Source: Novosphingobium sp. (GTDB lineage Bacteria > Pseudomonadota > Alphaproteobacteria > Sphingomonadales > Sphingomonadaceae). From it: 64,000 nucleotides of DNA. A program made the translations under genes and the position numbers. Positions 24,817 through 32,374 of this stretch are shown piece after piece. The notes beneath the pieces are model-generated. The model saw nothing but the letters and a program-made list of their open reading frames with translations. It was not told the DNA's origin and searched no databases. The stretch lies in contig NZ_JAIXZS010000073.1 in NCBI RefSeq assembly GCF_027489515.1, forward strand, positions 1 to 64,000. Direction: 5' to 3'. The first letter of the stretch is position 1, and every line of letters begins with the position of its first letter.

Positions 24817-25339
24817 TCTGCAGCGCTACCTGATCGCGCTCGGCTCCAACCAGCGCCATCCGCGCCACGGCCCGCCGCCGCTGGTCCTCAAGGCTGCGCT
24901 CGCCGCAATGGCGGGCGAGGGGCTCACCATCGAAGCCGCCTCGCCGATCATCTCCAGCGCCCCTGTCGGCCCGTCGCGCCGCCGCTATGCCAACGCGGCC
25001 GCGCGGATTGCCACCCCGCTTGGGCCCCCTGCGCTGCTCGCGCTGCTCCAGGCGCTCGAAACCCGTTTCGGCCGCGTCCGCCGCGGCCAGCGCTGGGGCG
25101 CGCGTACGCTCGATCTCGATATCGTGCTGTGGAGCGGCGGGCTCTGGCACGGCAAGACGCTCACGATCCCGCACCCCCACTTCCGGACCCGCGCCTTCGT
25201 GCTCACCCCCGCCGCCGCCGTTGTCTCGCACTGGCGCGATCCAACCGGCACCTGCACCATCCGCCACCTCCACACCCGCTTGACCCGGCCCCGCCCGGTC
25301 CGTAGGTGCGGTGCTCGCCGTCTGCATGTGGGCCCTTAG
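24800..25339 (+). CDS. folK: 2-amino-4-hydroxy-6-hydroxymethyldihydropteridine pyrophosphokinase (HPPK)
   Basis: The protein begins YLIALGSNQRHPRHGPP, the HPPK N-terminal signature, and contains RYANAAARI, GQRWGARTLDLDIVLW with the Mg-binding D-L-D-I-D-like pair, and IPHPHFRTRAFVL. It transfers pyrophosphate from ATP in folate synthesis. No ATG is in place: TTG 24800, inside the end of aguB, is the best candidate. The frame ends at TAG 25337-25339, which lies within the tRNA-Lys gene, so the last residues after about RPVRR may be extra. The tRNA promoter is inside this coding region. Confidence 0.72.
   Translation: MPKISDLQRYLIALGSNQRHPRHGPPPLVLKAALAAMAGEGLTIEAASPIISSAPVGPSRRRYANAAARIATPLGPPALLALLQALETRFGRVRRGQRWGARTLDLDIVLWSGGLWHGKTLTIPHPHFRTRAFVLTPAAAVVSHWRDPTGTCTIRHLHTRLTRPRPVRRCGARRLHVGP
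25280..25308 (+). promoter_or_regulatory. probable promoter of tRNA-Lys, inside folK
   Basis: TTGACC (25280-25285), a 17-base spacer and TAGGTG (25303-25308) precede the tRNA 5' end by 21 bases. Confidence 0.5.
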
Positions 25340-25405
25340 CTCAGTCGGTAGAGCAACTGACTTTTAATCAGTAGGTCGCTGGTTCGAACCCAGCAGGGCT
25401 CACCA
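25330..25405 (+). tRNA. tRNA-Lys (anticodon UUU)
   Basis: The acceptor strand GGGCCCT at 25330 pairs with AGGGCTC before the discriminator A and encoded CCA (25403-25405). The anticodon loop ACTTTTAAT presents UUU. The D arm (AGCTCAGTCGGTAGAGC) and T arm (GCTGGTTCGAACCCAGC) are canonical. It overlaps the end of folK by 10 bases. Confidence 0.97.
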
Positions 25406-25629
25406 TCGTTTTGATAGCTTATGTGAAATTGCGATGCCTCGCCCAACCGGCCGGCATCCTGGGCAATCGGCTTCCCAGCACGAGCGCCGATTGCGCGCCT
25501 TCCTGATAAGCTCCCTCCGCGGCGAGTTGCTTTGGGCAAAGCACAGCCTGGTTCGTTGGCGACCATGCACCAAGATCGCCCCCCCCCACGGTGATCCAGC
25601 TGGCCCATAGTGCTCCGATCCGCGTCTGC
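25406..25629. other. non-coding stretch after tRNA-Lys
   Basis: No supported gene. A minus-strand frame (25739-25419) is open but overlaps the acyltransferase end and is not recognised. A C-run of about eight bases is near 25579-25586. It may be the scar of the event that brought in the acyltransferase. Confidence 0.4.
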
Positions 25630-26814
25630 TCACGAAGGGATTGGGCGCGATTCCTCGATGGCCTTGTCCGCTGCTGGTCCGTGAACAAACAGGAACAGCG
25701 TTTGGATCGGAGCCGGTGCCATCGCCAGAAGGGCACCACGCATCCTCAGCCAGCCGGCCTCAAGCATGGCCAGCCCTGGGCGGAGCTTGAGGGCATGCCG
25801 CTCAATTCCATACCATGAGAGTAACCCTGCGAGGATGCTCAGCGGGACCGACAGCAGTGTGTTCAAGTACCATGTCCGTGCGGAAGGGATGGCCCAAACC
25901 ACGAATTGCTGAATGACAAAGCCATAAAGATAGATGCCATATGAAATGTCCACGTGCCTTAGCAACCGGGCGCGCATCGGATTCATCGATCCGAGATAAA
26001 CTACGCAGTACGTCAATGGAAATGGAAGAATGATATCTCCGCCAGGTACATAGATAGTCAATATCATCGAAAGCATCAGGCAAATAGCGAACAAATTGCG
26101 ATTTATTATTATGTATTCTTTATAGAGATAGGCAATGAGGCCGCACAGGAAAAATTGTATCAGGAATAGTCCGGGAATATGGCCGTAATGGATTGCTAGC
26201 TGATGTCTTCCCGTGATGTAGCCGCGATTGAATGCAAGCTCTGTGAGGCAGAAGCCGGCAAGGGCGACCAGTCTGTGGCGCCGGGATCCGCCCAATATGA
26301 ACAGCGCAAGTACGCTATAGCAGGCAAGTTCCCAAGGAACCGTCCATAACTGGCTGTTGACGATACCTGATCTTGGATTGCTCAGGAAAACGCCGGGCAA
26401 ATTGTAGCTGACATCGCCCGTCGCATTCAAAAGATAGCGTGTGAATATCGGGTCGGAAAAGTACTGACTGAGCGGTATTTCAGTGACGATCGGTCCGAGA
26501 ATCAAGGCCGAAAGAAGGACCTCCGCGATCAGGGCTGGGTAGATCCGAAGAATCCGGAGGCCAAGAAACGTCAAGAGGGTGTTTGAGCGTTGCATGCTTC
26601 CGGCCACCAGAAAGCCACTCAAGACAAAGAAGGCTGGAACAATCAGTTTCAGAACTGCGCCGGCAGGCGATCTATATAAATCATGCGCAATCTGTGCGCC
26701 TTCAGTAACAGTAAATGAGTGAGATACAATAACACTAATCGAGAGCACCAAGCGCATATAGTCGAACCCGGAGGGGCGATACTTCGCGCTTTGTAGCTTC
26801 TCTTGTAAATACAT
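25630..26814 (-). CDS. acyltransferase 3 family membrane protein (OafA-like)
   Basis: About 394 residues with ten or more membrane helices. The N terminus has the family pattern RPSGFDYMRLVLSISVIVSH, with the catalytic-type His in ISVIVSHSF, then AFFVLSGFLVAGS and FLGLRILRIYPALIAEV (R-x-x-R-I-Y-P). Acyltransferase-3 proteins O-acetylate or acylate lipopolysaccharide, exopolysaccharide or lipid substrates at the membrane. The base composition is clearly more AT-rich than the neighbours and the codon use differs (many ATA and AAT), and it lies just after a tRNA gene, which suggests transfer. ATG 26814 is chosen for its upstream GAGTGGGG; ATG 26839 is possible. Confidence 0.8.
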   Translation of the reverse strand: MYLQEKLQSAKYRPSGFDYMRLVLSISVIVSHSFTVTEGAQIAHDLYRSPAGAVLKLIVPAFFVLSGFLVAGSMQRSNTLLTFLGLRILRIYPALIAEVLLSALILGPIVTEIPLSQYFSDPIFTRYLLNATGDVSYNLPGVFLSNPRSGIVNSQLWTVPWELACYSVLALFILGGSRRHRLVALAGFCLTELAFNRGYITGRHQLAIHYGHIPGLFLIQFFLCGLIAYLYKEYIIINRNLFAICLMLSMILTIYVPGGDIILPFPLTYCVVYLGSMNPMRARLLRHVDISYGIYLYGFVIQQFVVWAIPSARTWYLNTLLSVPLSILAGLLSWYGIERHALKLRPGLAMLEAGWLRMRGALLAMAPAPIQTLFLFVHGPAADKAIEESRPIPS

Positions 26815-27071
26815 AAGCCCCACTCGTTGCGCGTGCATTACTAACCGATATGATCTCGAATCGCCAATCGGAATGCAAGGCTGCCGCTGTGAGCGACCTC
26901 TACGGCACTTCGCCGCGCCGCCCGCGCCCATCCTGCCGATGAACCTGTTCGACGAGGCGCGCGGGTTTGGCTGGGGTGCAGACGGTGATACCGATTATCC
27001 TTCCACCGCTGCAGCCCGCGCGGCCAAAACGTGGCACCTTGGCCCGCCTGTCACCCAGGCAACGGGCCGTG

Positions 27072-28382
27072 TCAGAAGTACGTTTTCGGGATCAGCCCGT
27101 TGGCATAGGCTTCGCGCTCCAGTTCCTCGCGGAAATCGGGGTGCGCGATGGAGATCATCGCCTTGGCGCGTTCCGCTACCGGCAGACCTTTGAGGCAAGC
27201 CATCCCGTATTCGGTCGCCACGTACATCACGTCGGTGCGCGGCACGGTCACGATCGTGCCCGGCGCCAGCCCCGCCACCACGCGGCTCTTGCGCACCCCG
27301 TGCTTCTCGTAGGTCGATGGCATGCACAGGAACCCGCGTCCGCCTTCGGATTCATAGGCCGCCCGCACGAAACCCAGCTGCCCGCCCGTGCCGCTGAAGT
27401 GCCGGTAGCCGTCCGCTTCCGATGCCGCCTGCCCCTGCAGATCCATCTGCCCGGTGCTGTTGACCGAGAACACATTGTCGTTGCGCGCCACCGTCTTGGG
27501 CAGGTTGGTATAGTCCACCTGCCGCGCCACGAAGGCCGGATTGCGGTCGAGCGCGGCGTAGATATCCGCCGTCCCGATCGCGAAGGCATAGACCGCCTCG
27601 CCCACATCGATCTGCTTGCGCGCGCCGTTCGCCGCGCCGGCCTTGACCAGTTCGACGAGGCCCTCGACCATCATCTCGGTGTGGACGCCAAGGTCCTTCA
27701 CCCCGGCACCCGCGATCGCGCGGCCAACCGCATTGGGCAGGCCGCCGATGCCCAGCTGCAGGCAGTCGCCATCGCGGATCTCCGCCGCGACCAGCCGCGC
27801 AATGGCAAGGTCCACCTCGCTTGAGGTGGCGCCGGGCAGTTCGGGGGCAGGGAGGGGCGGCACGTCGATCACGAAGTCCACTTCGCTCTCGTGCACCGCA
27901 TTGTCCGGTCCGAAGCAGTAGGGCAGCGCCGGATTGACCTCGACGATCACCACATCTGCCTTCTCGACCAGCGAACGCAGGTATGAGGCCGAGATCGAGA
28001 AGTTGTAGTTGCCCTGCGCGTCCTTCGGGCAGACCTGAAACACCGCGATATCCACGCGCTCGACGAACCGCCGGTAGAGATCGGGCCATTCGCCAAGGTT
28101 CAGCGGGATATATGTGCAGCGACCCGCATCGAACTGCCGCCGATCATACCCGCTGAAGTGCCAGCTTGCCGAAAGCACATGCGCACCTTCGGGATCAGCC
28201 TCCTGAAACGCGCGCGGGCGGGTCGTCAGGCAGCTGCGCACCTTCACACCGGAAAGCTCGTGAACCCGCGCCGCCAAGGCCTTGTCGAACGCCTCGGTCT
28301 GTGTCGCGCCGAACCCGTAGTCGAGCCACATGCCTGGCTTCACCAGCGCTGCGGCGTCCTCGGCCGTGATTACCTGCGGCAT
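27072..28382 (-). CDS. acetyl-CoA hydrolase/CoA-transferase family protein
   Basis: A 436-residue class I CoA-transferase of the 4-hydroxybutyrate/butyryl-CoA:acetate type. Visible blocks are LQLGIGGLPNAVGRAI, the catalytic Glu in LGVHTEMMVEGLVELV, and the C-terminal GTIVTVPRTDVMYVATEYGM and ERAKAMISIAHPDFR. It moves CoA between short-chain acids. The gene directly follows the permease gene (1-base gap), so uptake and activation of the same small acid or amino acid derivative, such as a GABA-related compound, is possible. The start MPQVITAED is preferred over the longer frame, which runs into the permease gene. Confidence 0.82.
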   Translation of the reverse strand: MPQVITAEDAAALVKPGMWLDYGFGATQTEAFDKALAARVHELSGVKVRSCLTTRPRAFQEADPEGAHVLSASWHFSGYDRRQFDAGRCTYIPLNLGEWPDLYRRFVERVDIAVFQVCPKDAQGNYNFSISASYLRSLVEKADVVIVEVNPALPYCFGPDNAVHESEVDFVIDVPPLPAPELPGATSSEVDLAIARLVAAEIRDGDCLQLGIGGLPNAVGRAIAGAGVKDLGVHTEMMVEGLVELVKAGAANGARKQIDVGEAVYAFAIGTADIYAALDRNPAFVARQVDYTNLPKTVARNDNVFSVNSTGQMDLQGQAASEADGYRHFSGTGGQLGFVRAAYESEGGRGFLCMPSTYEKHGVRKSRVVAGLAPGTIVTVPRTDVMYVATEYGMACLKGLPVAERAKAMISIAHPDFREELEREAYANGLIPKTYF

Positions 28383-28383
28383 G

Positions 28384-29760
28384 TCAGGCGCGCTTTCCCG
28401 TCCGCAGCAGCCAGAACGCCGCCGCAAACAGCCCCGCGACCAGAAGGCTCATCCACAGCTGGCTTGCAAGGTCCGGCTGCAGCCCCATGAACACCAACAC
28501 GGCCAGCATGGCGGCCAGCGCGATCAGGGTGCCGAAGGGGTGGAACCACATCTTCAGCGTCAGCCTCTCCGGCGCCTCGCGTTCCATCCGCGTCCGCTCC
28601 TTCAGCTGTGCGATGCCGACCAGCCCATAGAGCAGGATCATCGTCACGCCCGAGGAATTGACGAGGAAGCTGAACACCGTCCCCGGCGAAAGCCACTGCG
28701 CGGCCAGCGCGCCATAGGCAAACAGGCTGGCGGCAATGATCGCCCGCGCCGGCACCCCCCGCGCGTTCACGTGCACCAGCCAGTCCGGCGCGTCGCCGAA
28801 GCGCGCAAGGCCGAACAGCGCGCGGCTCGTCACATAGAGCCCGCTGTTGAGGCACGAGAGCACCGCCACGAGCACCACGGCGCTCATGATCGTCTCGCCG
28901 CCCGGAATGTGCATCGCCGCCAGCGTCGTGGCGAAGGGCGAATGGCCGGGCACGATCTGCGTCCACGGCACCACCGCGACGATGAGGCCGATGGCGAGCA
29001 CGTAGAAGATCACGATCCTGAGGGCGACCGAGACGGTCATCCGCGCGATCACCTTGGCGGGATCGGGCGATTCCGCCGCCGCGATTGTTGCGATCTCCGC
29101 CCCGCAGAGCGAGAAGATGGTGGATGCCACCCCCGCAAGCACCGGCCCCCAGCCATGTGGGGCAAAGCCGCCGTGCGCCGTCAAGTTGCCGATGGAAAAG
29201 CCCTGCGGCGCGGTGATCCCGAAGACCCACAGCGCGCAGATCAGGCTGAACACCAGGATCGCGGCCACCTTGATCGAGGAGAACCAGAATTCGAACTCGC
29301 CGTAGCTGCGGGTGGACATGAGGTTCACCCCCGTCATCAGCGCGGTAAGCCCCGCGCCGATCGCCCATTCCGGCACGCCCGGCAGCCAGCCGCCGATGAT
29401 CTTGGCCCCGGCAATCGCTTCCACCGCCACGACCACGACCCAGAAATACCAGTAGAGCCAGCCAGAGAGGAAGCCCGCCAGATGCCCCAGCCCCGCGCGC
29501 GCAAAGTCCGGAAAGGTCCGCACGCCTTCCAGCACGATCGCCATTTCCGCGATCATCCGCATCACCAGCAGGATGAGGAGCCCCGCGATCAGGTAGGAAA
29601 TCACTGCCGCAGGGCCGGTCAGCGAGATCGTGGTGGAAGATCCGACAAACAGGCCCGCACCGATGATCCCGCCAATCGCGATCATCGAAACGTGCCGCGG
29701 CAACAGCGTACGGCTTAGCTCAACCCCGCCACCAGTCTCTGCGATCCCCACTGCGCCCAC
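28384..29760 (-). CDS. APC-family amino acid permease (GABA permease-like)
   Basis: A 458-residue transporter with twelve helices. The N-terminal LSRTLLPRHVSMIAIGGIIG and AGLFVGSSTTI motif is the AAT-family substrate-binding loop (G-x-G-L-F-x-G-S). Others are LSGWLYWYFWVVVVAVEA, TRSYGEFEFWFSSIKVAAI and LCGAEIATIAAAESPDP. Such permeases carry GABA, proline, asparagine or aromatic amino acids with protons. It is placed with the CoA-transferase in an operon, 184 bases from the end of the Lrp-type gene. The substrate is a guess. Confidence 0.85.
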   Translation of the reverse strand: MGAVGIAETGGGVELSRTLLPRHVSMIAIGGIIGAGLFVGSSTTISLTGPAAVISYLIAGLLILLVMRMIAEMAIVLEGVRTFPDFARAGLGHLAGFLSGWLYWYFWVVVVAVEAIAGAKIIGGWLPGVPEWAIGAGLTALMTGVNLMSTRSYGEFEFWFSSIKVAAILVFSLICALWVFGITAPQGFSIGNLTAHGGFAPHGWGPVLAGVASTIFSLCGAEIATIAAAESPDPAKVIARMTVSVALRIVIFYVLAIGLIVAVVPWTQIVPGHSPFATTLAAMHIPGGETIMSAVVLVAVLSCLNSGLYVTSRALFGLARFGDAPDWLVHVNARGVPARAIIAASLFAYGALAAQWLSPGTVFSFLVNSSGVTMILLYGLVGIAQLKERTRMEREAPERLTLKMWFHPFGTLIALAAMLAVLVFMGLQPDLASQLWMSLLVAGLFAAAFWLLRTGKRA

Positions 29761-29836
29761 GCCATTCCCCTTTGCTTGACCCGCCCTAGGGATAAGCGGC
29801 GCTACGGTGCTGTCAAACCCTCCATTGCCAGTATTG

Positions 29837-29872
29837 CCCCCTCCCCGGCGGGGAGGGGTTGGGGGAGGGGGG
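29837..29872. repeat. GC-rich hairpin with G-run tail
   Basis: CCCCTCCCC (29838-29846) pairs with GGGGAGGGG (29850-29858) around GGC; TTGGGGGAGGGGGG follows. It is in the gap 29761-29944 between the permease and Lrp-type genes, where I see no coding sequence. Confidence 0.5.
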
Positions 29873-29944
29873 TCGGCCTATCCGGCGAGCGACGGACACC
29901 CCCAGCCAGCCACCCCCCGACCGGGGAGCAATCAAGCACCCCCC

Positions 29945-30418
29945 TCAAAACCCCAGCGGCGCATTCTCCTTCACTTCCTTCATCACAAAGAACGTGCGCG
30001 TCTGCCGCACCCCGGGCAAGGTCAGCAGCCTTTGCCCATGCAGTGCGTTGAAATCGGCAATGTCGCGCACGCGGATCTTAAGCAGGTAGTCGAAGTCCCC
30101 CGCCACCAGATTGCAATCGAGCACTTCCTTCATCCCGACCACCGCGCCTTCGAACGCGGCAAAGCTTTCCGGTGTCGAGCGATCGAGCACCACGCCCACC
30201 ATCACCAGCGTGCCGAGCCCGACCACGCCCGGATCGACCGCGCCGCGAAAGCCCGTGAGCGCGCCCGCCTCGACCAGCCGCGCAACGCGCCGATGGCAGG
30301 TCGCCGGGCTGATATTGGCCGCCTCGGCCAGCTCCGCATTGGACCGCCGCCCGTCCGCCTGCAGCAAGCGCAGCAGGTTGCGGTCGATCCGGTCAAGCTC
30401 GATGGAAGAATCTTTCAT
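29945..30418 (-). CDS. acdR: Lrp/AsnC family regulator, probable AcdR
   Basis: A 157-residue Lrp-type regulator. The HTH lies in LDRIDRNLLRLLQADGRRSN and AELAEAANISPATCHRRVARL. The C-terminal RAM/AsnC_trans_reg ligand domain has VVGMKEVLDCNLVAGDFDYL and LPGVRQTRTFFVMKEVKEN. It is divergent from the ACC deaminase gene (142-base gap), the arrangement known for AcdR, which activates acdS in response to ACC. A 17-base palindrome covers its start codon, so self-control is likely. The assignment rests on context. Confidence 0.82.
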   Translation of the reverse strand: MKDSSIELDRIDRNLLRLLQADGRRSNAELAEAANISPATCHRRVARLVEAGALTGFRGAVDPGVVGLGTLVMVGVVLDRSTPESFAAFEGAVVGMKEVLDCNLVAGDFDYLLKIRVRDIADFNALHGQRLLTLPGVRQTRTFFVMKEVKENAPLGF

Positions 30419-30433
30419 AAATTACCAATTTAT
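30417..30433. promoter_or_regulatory. Lrp-type palindromic operator
   Basis: ATAAATT-ACC-AATTTAT is a perfect 7-3-7 palindrome that overlaps the start codon of the Lrp-type gene. It is AT-rich in a GC-rich region and the expected form of an Lrp/AsnC box. Confidence 0.6.
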
Positions 30434-30560
30434 CGAACAATCAAGGAAACAGGAAGCCCATTAGTATCAATCACGGTCGATCAAGCCCCCAAGATTGCAA
30501 GCACCTTCCACGCAGTTTGCATTAGTTTCGCCCCCGAATCAAACGCATGTCGGAGCCCAC

Positions 30561-31580
30561 ATGTCTCTCCTCGCCAAGTTCGAACGCTACCCGCTCACCT
30601 ACGGCCCCACCCCCATCGAGCGACTCCCCCGCCTCAGCGAAGCGCTTGGCAGCAAGGTCGAGATCTGGGCCAAGCGCGATGATTGCAACTCGGGCCTCGC
30701 CTTCGGCGGCAACAAGTTGCGCAAGCTCGAATACATCGTCCCCGATGCCATCGCCTCGGGCGCGGACACGCTGGTTTCCATCGGCGGCGTGCAATCGAAC
30801 CACACCCGCATGGTCGCCGCCACTGCCGCCAAGCTCGGCATGAAGTGCGTCGTCGTGCAGGAGAAGTGGGTGCCGCATTATGACGCCGTCTACGACCGCG
30901 TCGGCAACATCCTGCTCACCCGCCTGATGGGCGCGGACAGCCGCCTCGTCGATGATGGTTTCGATATCGGCATCCGCCAGAGCTGGGAAGATGCGATCGA
31001 AAGCGTCAAGGCAGCGGGCGGCAAGCCCTATCCGATCCCCGCCGGCGCCTCGGTCCACAAGTTCGGCGCGCTCGGCTACGTCGGCTTTGCGGAAGAAGTC
31101 GCGGCGCAGGAGGCCGAACTCGGCTTCACGTTCGATTACATCGCTGTGTGCGTCGTCACCGGCTCGACCCAGGGCGGCATGATCGTCGGCTTCGCCGCGC
31201 AGGACCGCGCCCACACCGTGATCGGTATAGACGCATCGGGCACGCTCGAGCAGACCCGCAGTCAGGTGCGCATGATCGTCGACAATACTGCGGATCTCGT
31301 CGGCCTCGGCCGCAATGTCCGTGAGGATGAGATCGTCATCAACCCCGACTATGCGTACCCGGCCTATGGCGTGCCATCCGAGGAAACCAACGAGGCCATC
31401 CGCCTTGCCGCCCGGACCGAGGCGATGATCACCGACCCGGTCTACGAGGGCAAATCGATGCAGGGCATGATCGACCTCACGCGCAAGGGCTTCTTCCCCG
31501 AAGGCAGCCGCGTCCTCTACGCCCACCTCGGCGGTGCGCCCGCGATCAACGGCTACAGCTACTACTACAAGGACGGCTGA
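30561..31580 (+). CDS. acdS: 1-aminocyclopropane-1-carboxylate deaminase
   Basis: A 339-residue PLP enzyme that converts ACC, the plant ethylene precursor, to 2-oxobutyrate and ammonia. The PLP Lys is in [12 protein letters not shown] (about residue 51). The nucleophile region is [18 protein letters not shown], with Ser and Asn in place. C-terminal [15 protein letters not shown] and [18 protein letters not shown] match acdS rather than D-cysteine desulfhydrase. The diagnostic Glu and Leu near the end (in ACC deaminase, E295 and L322) seem to fit: DPVYEGKS and YAHLGG. This suggests plant association or use of D-amino acids as nitrogen. Confidence 0.88.
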   Translation: MSLLAKFERYPLTYGPTPIERLPRLSEALGSKVEIWAKRDDCNSGLAFGGNKLRKLEYIVPDAIASGADTLVSIGGVQSNHTRMVAATAAKLGMKCVVVQEKWVPHYDAVYDRVGNILLTRLMGADSRLVDDGFDIGIRQSWEDAIESVKAAGGKPYPIPAGASVHKFGALGYVGFAEEVAAQEAELGFTFDYIAVCVVTGSTQGGMIVGFAAQDRAHTVIGIDASGTLEQTRSQVRMIVDNTADLVGLGRNVREDEIVINPDYAYPAYGVPSEETNEAIRLAARTEAMITDPVYEGKSMQGMIDLTRKGFFPEGSRVLYAHLGGAPAINGYSYYYKDG

Positions 31581-31633
31581 TTCCCGCACCGCGCAAAACC
31601 GATCGTTAACGCCGAATCGGTTAGAGTTCCGTC

Positions 31634-32374
31634 ATGGCGCGGAGCAGCACATCCAGTCCAGCCCGCCTGATCGTAGCTGGCATCCTTGTCGTTGGCCTGT
31701 CCATCGGCGTTTCGATGGCTGCCACCCACGCGATGTTCCAGATCGACGGCACGATCTACTACCGCGATGCCATGCTGGTCGCGTTTTGCATTCCCGCGTT
31801 CGTCGCTCCGCCTTCGTTTCTCTACTACGTCTGGGTCGCGCGGCGGATGGAGCAGCTTAATGCGCAGCTTGATCGGCTGGCGCGACAGGATCCGCTGACC
31901 GGCCTCGACAATCGGCGCGCCTTTGTCGAGCAGGCGTCTGCCCGCCTCGGGGGCGCGTCAGCGCACATGCTGGCGATGATCGATCTGGATCACTTCAAGC
32001 GCATCAATGACAGCCTTGGCCACGCTGGCGGCGATCTCGCACTCCAGCACGCAGCCGCCGTGATAACCGCCGCCGCGCCGTCCGATGCGCTGGTGGCGCG
32101 CCTCGGCGGCGAGGAATTCGGCCTGCTATTCGCGCTGGACCCCGGCGAGGGTGCCCGCGCTTCCGGTGAAGCGGCGGTGGAAGCGATCCGCCTGCGCCTT
32201 GAAGCCCTCCCGCTCATCACACCCGCCGGCCTGACCCGCATAACTGCAAGCTTCGGCATCGCCATATCGCGCGCCGACGAAAGCCTCGATCATCTGCTGT
32301 GCCGCGCCGACAACGCACTCTATGCCGCCAAGAATGGCGGCCGAAACCGGCTGGCCGTTGCCGGGCAGGCCTAA
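31634..32374 (+). CDS. membrane diguanylate cyclase (GGDEF)
   Basis: A 246-residue protein with two N-terminal helices (LIVAGILVVGLSIGVSMA and MLVAFCIPAFVAPPSFLYYV) and a cytosolic GGDEF domain. The domain begins DPLTGLDNRRAF, has IDLDHFKRINDSLGH and the active-site motif GGEEFG, and ends DNALYAAKNGGRN. It should make c-di-GMP. The RxxD inhibitory site is not present five residues before GGEEF (the sequence is SDALVARL), so product inhibition may be absent. The end overlaps the convergent TPR gene by 4 bases. Confidence 0.9.
   Translation: MARSSTSSPARLIVAGILVVGLSIGVSMAATHAMFQIDGTIYYRDAMLVAFCIPAFVAPPSFLYYVWVARRMEQLNAQLDRLARQDPLTGLDNRRAFVEQASARLGGASAHMLAMIDLDHFKRINDSLGHAGGDLALQHAAAVITAAAPSDALVARLGGEEFGLLFALDPGEGARASGEAAVEAIRLRLEALPLITPAGLTRITASFGIAISRADESLDHLLCRADNALYAAKNGGRNRLAVAGQA

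Noticed and set aside
25419..25739. Minus-strand frame containing DLGAWSPTNQAVLCPKQLA
   Set aside because: It looks somewhat protein-like but overlaps the end of the acyltransferase in another frame, has no clear start and matches no family that I know. It may be a gene remnant.
26889..27060. A possible short plus-strand gene (VSDLYGTSPRR, then MNLFDEARGFGWGADG in another frame)
   Set aside because: Joining the parts needs a frameshift and the second frame runs into antisense of the CoA-transferase. I do not recognise the product, so it is not called.
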